64,000 nucleotides of DNA, taken from Tolypeutes matacus. Its lineage: Eukaryota > Chordata > Mammalia > Cingulata > Chlamyphoridae. Below are positions 1 through 11,282 of the stretch, one piece after another. The notes below the pieces were generated by a model, which had not been told where the DNA came from, made no database searches, and saw only the letters and a program-made list of their open reading frames with translations. The DNA lies in assembly GCA_026826555.1 (NCBI GenBank), contig JAKSZT010054334.1, positions 29,980,447 through 30,044,446 of the forward strand, read 5' to 3'. The stretch's first letter is position 1; every line of letters starts with the position of its first letter. The position numbers and the translations under genes are program-made.

Positions 1-857
1 TTAGTACAGTAATTAGTGTTGAAAACCCTATACATGTACAATGAGGGTGAGTTCAAATTGTTCAGGGAGTTTTAACAATCATACTTTCTGGCTTGTTCGG
101 TTTACATCAAGAAAAAGTCACATAGAATCATATGAATTCATTTGGATGTATTAGTTTAAATTGTTTACTTAACCAGTTGACCCCTTAATTCTCCAAAGCT
201 TCAGTTAGAATCTCAAGAGAGGGCATTGTTCTGTTGACTTCAACATATGAAAAAGTGCTCCATTTGACAAAAAAACATGACCTAGGTTTCCTCTGCTAAG
301 ATTATACATCACTTTTTACCTTCAATAGATTTTTTTTTTTCATTTTGAATCTAGACCTTTTCAGGGTCCAGTAAGAGTTAAGCACCATACTGAGCCATTT
401 GATGAACAAGAAAGAAAAATAATTTCTGCCCTCTGGAAGTTTACAAGTTAGAATTAGTTCTAATTTTCTGTTGGATAACTGTATTCATATTCATTAATCA
501 AATTCTGTATTTCTTGCAGCAAAGTACTGCTCTTCATTTGTTAGATTAATTAGTTAAGCATTAGCAAAGGAATAAAAGAATGTCCACTTTGAATGTATAT
601 AGTTCTATAATTATGAATAAAGCACAGTCCCTATCTTTTATGACCTCATAATCAAGAAAGGAATAAGATATATACCCCAGTAATTTCAATATAACAGTAT
701 AGTATCTTTGAAAGCATAAAATAGGACAGTCGTCTTTATCACATACAGGATACAATTTAAATTCCTTAGCCAAAAATACAAGATCCTTTATGATATTGCT
801 TATTTTTATCTTTCTAGCCTCATCTTCATCCACTCCTTATTGTACATCAAACCCTAT
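1..857. other. Single-copy AT-rich DNA, no gene seen
   Basis: No coding exon, RNA gene or clear repeat is visible here. A stretch near 380-460 reads like the old mammalian L2-type phrase about feature-rich lines 'ctgccctctggaagtttaca', but the match is too short to call. The longest open frame (90 codons, minus strand, 561-833) has no recognisable motif and its composition fits chance. Confidence 0.5.
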
Positions 858-1200
858 TGTATTAGTCAGCCGAAATGGGCGTGGATGCAAAGTATCAGAA
901 ATCTGTTGGCTTTTATAAAGGGTATTTATTTGGGGTAAAAGATTACAAGGTCCAAAAGAGTCCAACTCAAAGTACCATAAGAGGTCATTTCTCACCAAAT
1001 GTCTGTTGCCACGTGTTGAAGCAAGATGGCTGAGTCGCCCTAATGATGTGGTCGATTCAAAGCCCTAATCTTGATTTAATAAAATAAAAGTGAAACATCT
1101 GAATTTAATACAATCAAAGGGATATCACAACCAGAGGAACAGACCAGTTTACACACATAATCAATATCTCTTTCTGGAATTCATAAATAATATCAAACTA
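858..1200 (-). mobile_element. MaLR-like LTR, internally deleted
   Basis: On the plus strand it begins tgtattagtcagcc and reads ggcttttataaagggtattt, which is the complement of the 3' end of the LTR family seen in full at 39212-39835 (TG start, AATAAATACCCTTT polyadenylation region, ACTAATACA end). The middle, present in the copy at 4127, is missing between about 1040 and 1045. The 5' end is truncated near 1200 at caaacta. ERVL-MaLR assignment rests on the characteristic ACTAATACA end. Confidence 0.72.
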
Positions 1201-1263
1201 TTTTTATAATATAAAAATTATTAGAGTTCTCTTAATTTATACTTATCTCTAATATAATTTATG

Positions 1264-1416
1264 TGACATATTTAATAAATGTTGCCTTAATGAATGAATG
1301 AATGAATGATGTTTAGAAAAGGGACCACTTCCAGATAACTTGTATGACATATTTAATAAATGTTGCTTTAATGAATGAAGGAGTGAAGTTTAGAAAAGGG
1401 ACCACTTCCAGATAGT
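1264..1416. repeat. Tandem duplication, about 81-bp unit, two copies
   Basis: Unit 1 starts at 1264 and unit 2 at 1345. Both start tgacatatttaataaatgtt and both contain tttagaaaagggaccacttc. Unit 1 carries a longer (TGAA)n stretch (about 1290-1308) than unit 2. The ataaatgtt...aatgaatga part resembles the 3' end of L2, so an L2 tail may have been duplicated. Confidence 0.85.
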
Positions 1417-2137
1417 ATGAGCAGAGAAGGGCTAATTGAGGGTGTGGCATTTGGGTGATAAAGGATGGGTAGGATTTTGATAGAGATGAGCTGAATGGCT
1501 TCACAGATATTTGCCCAGATATGGAAGGCTAAAAGCAATTTCAGGTTTAAAAAGTAGACCAGGTTTGGTTTCTGCACTGGAAGAGTAAAGGCCAGACTGG
1601 GCAGATTGCAACCAAAAAGAGATCATTTATTTCAAAATGCAGGAAACCATTATTGTTGGTATAGATGCAATATCATATTACAAGTTAAGTGCAAAATAGT
1701 AAGCTTAGCTAGGGATCTTTAAAAAATTAAATTTCCTTGTTGTCTAAAAGAATGGATTCACAAAAAGTTCTATGTAGTATAAGGAAATGGATTTTATAAT
1801 TGGAAAAGTTGGTCAGGGGATTGCAGGGGATGCAAGGCTGTGTATTGCTTTATTTGTCTATGAACTTTTCCGAGTTCCCTGTCCCCCAAATAGTTTGTAA
1901 TTGTTTCAAGGGCAGAATCTTTAATTTCCCCGATACTCAGCCCAATATGGCCACAAAATAAGTGCTTGCTTAGTACAGCAAAACATCAACTTTTAGAGAG
2001 AAGTAATAAATTTTATGATCACAAATGTCAGAGTGAAAGGAAGAATGAAGTAGGATGATAAAATATCCAAATTCTCTTTTTTTTTCATTTCTTCATCATG
2101 GCTTCTTCCCAAAAGATGGGGTAGAACTGGATGTGGT
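1417..2137. other. Single-copy DNA, nothing identified
   Basis: AT-rich sequence with no open frame carrying recognisable domains and no repeat I can name. Short frames on the minus strand at 1313-1577 overlap the 81-bp tandem duplication and look like chance. Confidence 0.4.
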
Positions 2138-2149
2138 AAGATTGTGCTG

Positions 2150-3341
2150 TACTCCACCTTCCCTCTGGCATGGAACATGACTCCTGGGAATGAGCCTCCC
2201 TGACACTGAGGGATTATTATCAAGTACCGACTAGTGATACATCTGGAAAAAGACCTTGACCAAAAGGGGGAAATATTTAATACAAATGAGTTTTTATGGC
2301 TAAGAGATTTCAAAGTGAGTCAAGAGGTCATTCCAGAGGTTACGCTTATGCACATCTCAGCAGGGTCTCATAAACTGCCAAGATAAACAATGCCTCAAAT
2401 GGCACTGTTCCTGAGGGTTCTAAAGTCATCTATACTATAAGAAGGGCAGATAATCTCAGGAATTTGGCACCCTGTTAGTGGGCCTTGCTCTGGAATATAT
2501 GCTCCCCAAGGTCACAAAGTTAGATTTATTTATAATTTCCCTACACACTACTCCTCTGCCCCTTTTATTTGATCCTATAATTAGCACTATACTTGTTAAT
2601 TATATGTCCCAGAGACTTAAATCTTTGGTCTGTTCATATACCGGTTAAGCCCTGAATCTCAGCAGAGTTGCAACACCTACTCTCCAGTTTATTGGACTTG
2701 CGCAGGACAACTAACAAAAGGATGATGATGGACAATGCCCTTCCCAAAAAACAGAGTATCTATAACTGCAAGCAAGACAGTACTATCTATCTGCTCCATG
2801 GGATCTAAGCTCCCTCTTAATCAGAAACAGAGTGGGCATCACCATCCCCAAATCCTCAAGATTAGGGAATGTACAATGGACTAAAGTAGAGTTATTATTA
2901 TTCTAATATTATTCTATTATAGACTTATTATTATTCTAGCAATGGAAGAACTTGTATCATTGATATAAAGAAGGTGGCCACCAAAGGTTCTGAGGGAAGG
3001 GAGAGGGAAGAATAGGTATAATGTGAGGGCATTTTGGGGACATTGGAATTGTCCTGCATGACATTGCAATGATGGATACAGGCCATTATACATTTTGTCA
3101 AAACCTTTAAAATTGTGTGGGGCAAAGTATAAACTATAATGTAAACTATAGACCATGATTAATAGCAATGCTTCAATATGTGGTCATCAATTGTAACAAA
3201 TGTACCACACTAACGAAAGATGTTGTTAATGGGGGAAAGTGTGGAAAGGGGAGGGTGTAGGGTATATGGGAATCCCCTATATTTTTGATGTAACATTTAT
3301 GTAATGTAGAGCTTTTTAAAAAAGAAAAAAAAAAAAAAAAA
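2150..3341 (+). mobile_element. Poly(A) retroposon copy A (L1 3'UTR-like family)
   Basis: About 1.19 kb, 5'-truncated relative to copies B and D. It starts in the block catgactcctgggaatgagcc and ends with the family's terminal motif (tcaattgtaacaaatgtacc ... gggaatcccctatattttt ... aacatttatgtaat) followed by about 19 A. It is bracketed by a near-perfect 12-bp target duplication, aagattgtgctg (2138-2149) and aagattgtgttg (3342-3353), showing an independent L1-type insertion. The terminal motif resembles 3'UTR ends of mammalian L1. It contains no recognisable ORF1 or ORF2 coding sequence. Confidence 0.8.
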
Positions 3342-3353
3342 AAGATTGTGTTG

Positions 3354-3732
3354 GACTGAAGAAGTTTGTTTTGGTTTCTATCCTTCCAAACTTTTCTCAT
3401 ATCTTCTGGAAAGCCATTAGCAGCCTGGAAAATTGATTTTTCAATAGTTCTAGAGAAACAGCTAAGAATGCAAAACCTACCTTTGTGTACTACAATTACC
3501 CTTTCTGGATTTTTCTTCTCTTTCTTCTGTCTTCCTATTGACTCATAACTGCTTATGTACCCTCTGACTACAGAACAATCTGTTCAACCCAATCCTAACT
3601 TTCCACTCCAAATTTGCAAGTAAAAGCCGTACCCTAATTAAAGAGATGGATACTAATATTGAATGATGAAAATTCTTCCCAGAATCTTTTTGTATTATAA
3701 AAATCACCCTTTGATATATTTCTGTGGTGACA
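3354..3732. other. Single-copy DNA, nothing identified
   Basis: Between retroposon A and the first MIR. No motif-bearing open frame or repeat recognised. Confidence 0.4.
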
Positions 3733-3905
3733 TAGGAGAACAGGCAGAGGGATTTTCAATTCCAGCTTTGCTACTTACCGGCTGTGTAGATTTTTTCAAC
3801 CTCTCTGATTCTCAGCAGAATATTGTGAGGATTAGAGATTATATAAGTGTGACCTGCCACTGGGTATACAGTAGGTGTTCAATATATGTAACTATTATTA
3901 TTGTC
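3733..3905 (+). repeat. MIR SINE
   Basis: Core phrases of MIR are readable though diverged: ccagctttgctacttaccgg, then aacctctctgattctcag, attgtgaggattagag, and a tail with agtaggtgttcaatatatg ending in attattattg. Ancient mammalian tRNA-derived SINE; no function implied. Confidence 0.72.
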
Positions 3906-3941
3906 CTGAGTTCCTGTGCTATACTTTTCTATTCTATTAGA

Positions 3942-4105
3942 GGATGTATAGTGCAATGATTAAGAACTAACTCTGGAGCTATACTACCTGGGTTTACACC
4001 CAAGGATTACCACTTACTAGCTGTATGATTTTGAGCAAGTTTCTTAACTTTTCTGTATTCTAATCCATAAGAGAGGAAAAATAACCTTATAGAGTATGGC
4101 TTTAA
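3942..4105 (+). repeat. MIR SINE, second copy
   Basis: Reads tagtgcaatgattaagaac, tctggagct, ctgggttt, ccacttactagctgtatga, gagcaagtttcttaactttt. This is the canonical MIR order. It sits only about 40 bp after the previous MIR, in the same orientation. Confidence 0.78.
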
Positions 4106-4126
4106 ATTGCATTTACCTAATATATG

Positions 4127-4743
4127 TGTATTAGTCAGCCAAAGGCGTGCTGATGCAAAATACCAGAAAATGGTTGGTCTTTATAAAGGGTATTTATTTG
4201 GAGTAGAAATCCACAGTTAACAGGTCATAAAGCATAAGATTCTTCCCTTACCAAAGTCCATTGCCATGTGTTGGAGCAAGACAGCTGCTGACGTTTGCCA
4301 GGGTTCAGGCTTCTTGGGTTCCTCTCTTCCTGGGATTGCGTTTCTCTCTGGGCTCAGCGCCTCTGTTTCCTCCACAAGGTCAGCTGTAGACTACGAGGCT
4401 CTCTGGGCTTTGCTTCTCTCCACAAGGCCAGCTATAAACTATCAGGCGAACGGCTCATCTCTATCCCGAGGACTTCTTTTTTACCTCACAACCAAGCTCC
4501 TCTGTCTGCTCGCCTCCCCGGAATCCAGCATCAAAACTCCAACTTCAGAACTGCTCCCTCTGTCCTTTGCCTTGCCTTTTATCTTCAATTCCCTATCCAC
4601 CAAGGGGTGGGGCTCAACGTCCTACTGATGTTGCCCAATCAAAGCCCCAATTATAACTTAATCATGCCCAGATGAACAGATCAGTTTACAAGCATAATCC
4701 AATATCCATTTTTGGAATTCACAATTACATCAAAAACTGCCCA
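4127..4743 (-). mobile_element. MaLR-like LTR, near full length
   Basis: Begins tgtattagtcagccaaagg and ends tcaaaaactgccca, the complement of TG...CA ends of the LTR at 39212-39835. About 617 bp, the same length class. The internal part is GC-rich with several ctctcc / gctcc blocks. No convincing 5-bp flanking duplication (atatg left, agggc right), so one edge may be misplaced or mutated. Solo LTR; no internal retroviral genes adjoin it. Confidence 0.78.
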
Positions 4744-4749
4744 AGGGCT

Positions 4750-5620
4750 ACAATATATTAACCATATATTCATGTACTTATTTGCCATTGATATAGCTTC
4801 TTTAGTGTGCTATCTGTTCAAATCTTTTTAATGGGTTGTTTTCTTATTATTGAGTTTTGAGAGTTGTTTATATGGTCCGGGTACAAGTCTCTTATCACAT
4901 ATGTGATTTGCAAATAATTTTCTCTCAGTGTGTGACTTGTCTTTTTATAACAGAGCAGACATTTTTAATATTGATAATAACTAACTTATTTATTTCTCTT
5001 TTATGCATATACATTTGCTTTTGGTATTGTATCTAAGAAACTTTTTACCTAAACTTCTTGAGTCACAGAGATTTTCTTCTATGTTTTCTTCTGGAAATTT
5101 TATAGTTTTAGTGTAGTTTAAGCTTTAGGTTTTATATTAAGCTCCATGATACAAGGTCATTGAAGGTACGGATCAAGTTCATTTTTTCTGCATATAGATA
5201 TCCAATAGTTCCACAATGATTTGTTGAAAAGATTGCCTTCTTTCCAATGAATGCTTTCACAATTTGTCAAGAATCAGTTGTACCTATATATGTAAGTCTA
5301 TTTCTAGACACTCTATTCTGTTCTATTATTAAAAATTTTTTTTACTGTTATTCTAAGATCAAACTGTATTGATCATTGTAACTGTATAATAACTCTTGAA
5401 AACATGCTGTATTAGTCCTCTAACTTTGTTCTTTTTCAAAGTTATTTCAGTTATTCTAGGTCCTTTTCATTTTAGGATCAACTTGTGCATTTCTACAAAA
5501 AAAAAAAAAAAAAGCCTGCTGGGATTTTAACTGGTATTCCATTGAATCTAGAGATCAATTTGAGGAAACTGACATCTTAATAATATCAAGTCTTGGAACC
5601 ATGAATATGAAATTGTCTCT
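4750..5620 (-). mobile_element. Old L1 fragment, antisense, ORF2 C-terminal region
   Basis: Plus-strand phrases such as acaagtctcttatcacatat, ttttctctcagtgtgtgact, tttgttgaaaagattgcctt and ggtattccattgaatctaga are hallmark antisense L1 ORF2 phrases. A stretch of 17 A interrupts it at about 5497-5513. Highly decayed; no open frame survives. Confidence 0.75.
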
Positions 5621-5978
5621 GACTCTGGGAGTCTAAACAATTTCATAAGGATTCTTACTGCCTCTCAATCTCTTAGTTCCGTTTATACCTTCATGGTTTT
5701 ATTTGGCATGCAGGCTGTCATTAAAGTGTAGATGCTGTAGCTGTCAGTAGCTTAAGCCTTACATCTTTCTTACAAGGTAAACCCATGAAAGAGAAATTGT
5801 TTTCAAAATAGCAATCTTAGAACAGAATTCTGATTAACGCTTTATGAGTTTATCCAAATTGGATCAATGTGCTGGGGAGCCCAAGATAAACTCTTCCTCC
5901 ATCCACCCAAAGGTTGATGTTCTCACAGACTCACTATTGTTTCTGTTTTTTTCGCTCTACCCACAGTCCCTATGGCAT
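5621..5978. other. Single-copy DNA
   Basis: No repeat or coding motif recognised between the old L1 and the MLT2-like LTR. A 62-codon frame at 5844-6032 has no recognisable motif. Confidence 0.4.
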
Positions 5979-6619
5979 TATATCAGTAAGGGTCTTGCAG
6001 AGAAACAGAATCAACAAAATATATACAAATAAAGAGATTTATTATAAGGAATTGGCTCATGTGATTATAGGGGCTGGCGACTCTGAATTCATAGGGCAGG
6101 CTGCAGGCTGGAAATTTTCTAGTGAGAGTAATGTTGAATTCTTGAGTCTAAATTCCTTAGGCTGGAAACTCAGGAAGAAGAGGAGGGTGTAGTCGTGAGG
6201 CAGAATTCCTTCTGAACTCTGGAACCCTCAGTCTGGAACTCCAACGGACTGGATGAGGCCCACCCTCATTATGGAGGATAATCTCCTTTATTTAAGGTCA
6301 GCTGATTGTAGATGCCAATCCCATCAATGAAATATCTCCACAGTAACAAGCAGGACAGTGTTTGACCAAACAACTGGGCATCATAACCTAGCCAATTTTT
6401 TTTTTTTTTAAGATTTTTATTTATTTATTCATTTATCCCCTCCTTGCTGCTTGTGCTCACTGGGTCAGCTAACCACGCCGTGCGGGCTGGCTTACCTTCA
6501 CCAGGAGGCCCCGGGAACTGAACCCAGGGCCTCCCATATGATAAATGGGAGCCCTACTGATTGAGCTATAGCCGCTTCCCATAACCTAGCCAATTTGACA
6601 TGAAAAATTAACCATCACA
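5979..6619 (-). mobile_element. MLT2-like ERVL LTR, split by a DAS SINE
   Basis: In complement it follows the MLT2 order: tgtgatggttaatttttca at the 5' side, tttggtcaaacactg, then agataatcc..., ccagcctg, aataaatctctttatttg and a 3' end near tctctgcaagacccttactg. It is interrupted at 6399-6580 by a DAS SINE. ERVL solo LTR of placental-wide age. Confidence 0.82.
6399..6580 (-). mobile_element. DAS SINE (xenarthran tRNA-derived)
   Basis: In complement it begins gggaagcggctatagctcaa, continues with a box-B-like region ending in gggttc-like sequence, and ends in an A-rich tail (poly-T on the plus strand). Perfect 16-bp target duplication ataacctagccaattt at 6383-6398 and 6581-6596. Short tail and intact duplication suggest a fairly young insertion. 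DAS is restricted to Xenarthra, which drives the taxon inference. Confidence 0.88.
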
Positions 6620-6952
6620 GACCTATAAATGGATCACTCCCAAATCTGATGCCTCACCTTAGGACACTGTCCTTTGTCCAGGCTCACAATTCTCACTGCC
6701 AATTAAGCATTTCTTCCTGAATGTCATACTGGCTAATCAAACTTAACATTCCCAGGACGAGAATCTAATATTTCCTCCAAAACTAACTTTACTTTCTCTG
6801 TTCCTTGAAATCCAATCGAGTCATTGCCCAGCCTAAAACACTTCAAAGTTTTCTCATTACTTGAATAAAATATAAATTCTTTACTTTTTACTGCATAATC
6901 TGGACCCCACAGGCATTCCTAGTTTCTTCATGTTCTATCTTCTCTTCACCCT
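6620..6952 (+). repeat. L2 LINE fragment, 5' part
   Basis: Phrases like aacacttcaaagttttctcat, aataaaatataaattcttta and taatctggacccca match L2 3'-region order (diverged). It continues after the LTR at 7446-7880. Confidence 0.6.
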
Positions 6953-7445
6953 TGTTTCAGTTTGCAAAAGGGCTACTGATGGAAAGTACCAGAAATAGGT
7001 TGGCTTTATAAAGAGGATTTATTGGGGGTAAAATCTTAAATTTCCAAGGCCATGAAAAGTCTAAATCGAAGCACCGTAAGAGGTGCTCTCTCACCAAAGT
7101 CAGCTGCTATGTCTTGAAGCAAGATGGCCGCCAATCTCTGCCAAGATGTCAGCCTTCAGCTCCAGGCTCAAAGTCTCATCTTCAGCTGCTCCGTGGGACC
7201 AGACTCTTGGGGCTTCATGCTTAAGCGATCTTCTAGTCCTCTCTTTTACATGGCAGGATCAAATATGGCAGCTTCCTTTCCCTGTGTCTGTCTCTCTCCG
7301 TGTTGTTTTTATCAGACCCAGCAAGAGGGTGGAGAGTCAACTCAAGTCACATCTCACTGTTGAGAACCAGTCAAAATGGTAGCATACAGACAGGAATGAA
7401 TTAGTTCTCTTTTGGGGATTCGTAAAAGAATTTCAAACTGCCACA
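6953..7445 (-). mobile_element. MaLR-like LTR with perfect 5-bp target duplication
   Basis: Starts tgtttcagtttgc and ends caaactgccaca. Flanked by accct on both sides (6948-6952 and 7446-7450), the 5-bp duplication expected of ERVL/MaLR integration. At 493 bp it is shorter than the 617-646 bp copies, by internal deletion. It interrupts an L2 fragment. Confidence 0.88.
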
Positions 7446-7880
7446 ACCCTCTACACTTTAAAGATACTAAAATAACTCTGTTTCTGGACCAGGGCATCTC
7501 TCTGCCCTCAGAGGTTTTGTCCTTGATGTTTTCTTTGTCTCAAACCCTCTCATATCACCTTTTATATAGATGACTCATCATCACTCAGTTCTAAACTCAA
7601 ATATCATCTCTCTAAGTGGGTCTTTTTCACTCCTCCCTTTCCAACTGAAAAAACACCCCCTTTACTTTCTTATCACCCTGTTTATTTCTTTAATAACTGT
7701 ATCAGCTTGTTTAGTTATTTGTTTACTTCATCATATCCTGTTTCCCTTCACTAGTTAGCTCCTTGAGACAAAGACTCTGCCTGGGCTCTTCAGTGTCGTA
7801 TTGGAACATTTTGCAGTATGTTTCAGGGGAGCACTTGATAAATATTTGTTCCATAACTAAATGCATGAATTGGTAAATAT
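7446..7880 (+). repeat. L2 LINE fragment, 3' end
   Basis: Reads agctccttgagacaaagact, ctgcctgggctcttcagtgt, gataaatatttgttccataa, the standard L2 3' terminus. Continuation of the fragment before the LTR. Confidence 0.8.
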
Positions 7881-7919
7881 CACCACCATCCACTAAAAAA
7901 TTCTTGACACTTGTCTTTC

Positions 7920-8400
7920 CCCTACCCTCATATCTGACTTGATACTTATCATCTGAGTCATAAATTCTAATTCTCTAACATAGTCTATCCATCTTTGCTT
8001 CTCTCTCCATTATTCCTGCCTTAATACAGACCCTCATCATCTCTCCCATGGGGTTTCTCTAGGAACTTACTAATTGGTTTCTCTGATGATATTTTCAACT
8101 CCCTGCAGTTCACCCTTGCATATTTCTAAGCCACAAAATGGATTAAGCTCAGTCCTACTTAGAAACATTCAAGGTATCTGCATTTCTTATAGGCTAAAAT
8201 CCAATTTTAGTACCATGATATACTGTTTCCCCCTTACAATTAGCCCCTGGCTATATTTTCTTGCTGTGCCTTCCCACTCACATGAAACTCTCCACTTAAT
8301 TCATATATAACTGCTTGCAGACTCAAACTCAAAATGGCTCACTCTCTGAGTCTTTGTCATGCAATTTTCTCTTCCTGGATTCCCTTTGTTCCCTATTTAT
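7920..8400 (+). repeat. L2 LINE fragment, second
   Basis: Repeats the same L2 order: ggctaaaatccaattttagt, attagcccctggctatattt, ccactcacatgaaactctcc. Separate from the previous L2 3' end, so a second L2 insertion in the same orientation. Confidence 0.65.
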
Positions 8401-8447
8401 CTTGGAAAAAGATATAAAGACTTGCACACATACACAACGTCAGGCAG

Positions 8448-8650
8448 TAGAGACTAATGTTAAAAACTTAGCTTCTAGAGTCAGACAGCCTTGGTTTAAT
8501 TCAAAGCCTATCATTTGCCAGCTGTGAGACACTCATTAAGTTCTGCATACTCTCTTAGCTCGATTTCCTCTTCTGTAAAACAAGAATAAAAAAGAATACC
8601 AGCTTCTTAGATAAGGTGAGCATTCCATATATGTTAGTTGTTATTAAATG
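8448..8650 (+). repeat. MIR SINE
   Basis: Shows tagagtcagacagccttgg, tttgccagctgtgagacact, cgatttcctcttctgtaaaa and a tail at tatatgttagttgttatta. Nearly full-length MIR. Confidence 0.85.
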
Positions 8651-9504
8651 TGACCATTTCCTTCTTTGTGTCCTCACCACATCTTCTTTCATAGCATCTG
8701 GAGCATCTGCCCACATATTTGCCCAATGTATGAGACAGTAAATACTTCAAGGACAAGACTTCTATCTTTTTATTCAACACGAAGACATGCTCAATTAATG
8801 TTTGTCAAATGAGTGGATACACTAATTAATAATGAAATTTCTACCAAATTATAATTGGATTGATATAGAAGGAAGGCTTTTTTCTTTTCAACTGTAGTTC
8901 CTAAATTTCTTGCTTATTCCATGTAATCCCAATTACCATACCTGTCTAGACATAAAACCAAAAAGAATCTATCTTGTAGTAATTTTTTCACCAAGCTGTC
9001 ACTCTGCCAAAAGCTTGTGGGGCTACTTATTCCATGGACTTGGATGTATAGCGCCTAATACATGTGCTTGTTTAATGAATAAATTTGACCAGTTTATTGG
9101 GACTAATTGGGAGGGGGAAAATATTTCTGTCTCTTCTCTCACCAGGTTTCTGCCATGGGCCCTAATGACTGAGGACTTGAGCCTGACCTCCACTCAGGGG
9201 GCTGTGAAGGGAGCATTTGGGACCCTTTTTACCTCTACCAGCTCCTCCCCACAGAAGTAGGGATTTCTAAACTGACTGGTCAGACCCAAGAGCAATTGGA
9301 ACGCAGAGAGCACAGATTCTGTATCTTGATGGTGGAGAGGCTGGAGCCTCTTTCACTGTCAGCACCCACGTACAACACATAACTCACTTGGGCAATAACT
9401 GCTCAAGTCTCATTCTGGTGCTGGTTCCTGCTTCATGTAGTTGGCAGGTTAAAACGAGGTAAGTTTCCTTCATATTAGCTTCTCCTGGGGTCTTTAAGAA
9501 ATTT
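8651..9504. other. Single-copy DNA
   Basis: An open frame of 116 codons (8910-9260, plus) has no motif I recognise, no codon pattern I could confirm and no splice-site evidence. Otherwise nothing identified. Confidence 0.4.
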
Positions 9505-9620
9505 CAAAGTTCGGGCTATACCCAGACTAATTAATTCACAGTCTTTAGGGGTTGGAGACAGGCATTAGTATTTTTTTGGAGGCTGGTAAGTGCTTCCATT
9601 GTGCAAATAAGTTTGGAAAG
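9505..9620 (+). repeat. Possible MER5A-like (hAT-Charlie) fragment
   Basis: The order 'ttcaaagttcgggctatacccagactaattaattcacag ... ggcattagtattttt ... aggctggtaagtgctt' parallels MER5A, but the divergence is high. Only the order of short blocks supports it. Confidence 0.4.
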
Positions 9621-11282
9621 CATAAGAGACATTAAGGGATCAGGTTCAAACCAAAAGGGCCATTCAAGCCTATTAAAATTACATATTCTGTCATCAGAGT
9701 CCAGGAATTGCTAAACATTAGATGCCTTTGCTGCCTACTGATGGGGACACAAGAGGAGCTGTGTTTCCTCTCCATTCTCCTGGCCCCTCCAGGGACCAGA
9801 CAAGCTCTGATAACACTGGCCCTGCCTAGAGTGGAAACAGTGACATTTATTCTTTCCTCCAACCACAATGCATTCCGAGCAGAGCTAAGAAGTATGTATG
9901 CAGGGGTGTGTGATATCTACTTGACTCTCATGAAGTTTGAATAAGGAATGTAAGAAAATTTTTAAACAAATGTTTGGTTTTTTTTCCAAACTGCTTGAAA
10001 GAAATAAGAATTTGGCCCATTATAAAAAAAAAAAAAAAAAAATAGTCCAGTTGCATCATTTACTCAGAGGGAGGAATCCTGATAAATAAATGAGAAATAG
10101 TTGGCATAGACGTGCTAGGTTATCTACCTTCACTTCAAGAAGTTTAGAACTACTAAACAAGGGAAAAGAAGGGGAGAATATGTCTGGAGACATATATGTT
10201 TGTGAGAAACAAAGAATGACTTGAGGGACTTCTGTACTCAGAGTAGTAGCTAAAATAAGCTAATTAACAATTCCACGCCTGCCATTATAATTAGCAACTA
10301 AGGATAAACTGAAATTCAGAGAGAGAGTTGGAAACAGTAAAATGGCCTGAGAGGCAGCATGAGGTCAGAGGGAAAAAATAATATAGAAGGCAGGGATTAT
10401 AGGTTAAGTTAGTAAGAGGGAGCTCAAGTTGTACTTAGGAGTTGTTTATTATTATTTATTAGTGTATTTTGTGATGTAAAATTTGGAACTGAAGCTAAAT
10501 TTGTGAATTGTCTCAAGAAAAATCAGATTCAGTATACACAGTTTTAAAACTTTCCCTTGTAGTCCTGAGATATCAGAGTCAAAATAACAAAGAATATATG
10601 AGATGTTCATTGCATATGAACCGGCCTAGTTTTTTTATCAAGTCACATTTCTATTACTTTGAGCTACCATCTACCTGGTGTACTTACTGGCTTACTAGCC
10701 GGATGTAGGAAAACACACATTACCATTCCTTAAAGCATGATGGCCAAAATGTACCAAACATAAAATTTAAATAATAAAACCACACATAAATATTTAAGTG
10801 TTTTGTGGGGAGAAAGAATATCACAATAACTCAAAGTCCAACCATTAACATAGCCAGTGTTACAGACTTTGGGAAAATGTTGCCTTATACTAGAACCTAC
10901 CATATGTACCTAATTTCTGGGCTAGTGGCTACACAATCTTGGTGCCAGGTCTCCAGGATCCATGCACAGTAGCACTACTCTGAGCTAGTATGAAGTCCAT
11001 TCACAATTCCTCTAGTTAAGTATTTCCATGTGCAACTGTGCCTATCTGAGGGCTGGTAACTGTTACCAGCAGTGAACCTATACTCAGGAAAGATCATCAA
11101 AATGATGTCACTTGCCCCAGTCTTTCTAAGATCAAGACAATGGAGTTGAACCCTAAGTTGGGTCTGGAAAGTCCCCACTGTCCAACACATAAGTATGACA
11201 TATTGATTGATGAAGTTCAGTAGAATGAAAGAACATCAGCAAATTACGTAAAATTATCAGAGGGCTATACCCCTAGTTGCCT
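9621..11282. other. Single-copy DNA
   Basis: Contains a run of about 20 A at 10023-10042 and a slightly GC-richer stretch at 9720-9850 with overlapping chance frames on both strands (9632-9944). No exon, RNA or repeat can be supported. Confidence 0.4.

Noticed and set aside
4266..4675. Two overlapping open frames of 120 and 126 codons
   Set aside because: Both lie inside a MaLR-like LTR, on the strand opposite to the LTR, with no recognised domain.
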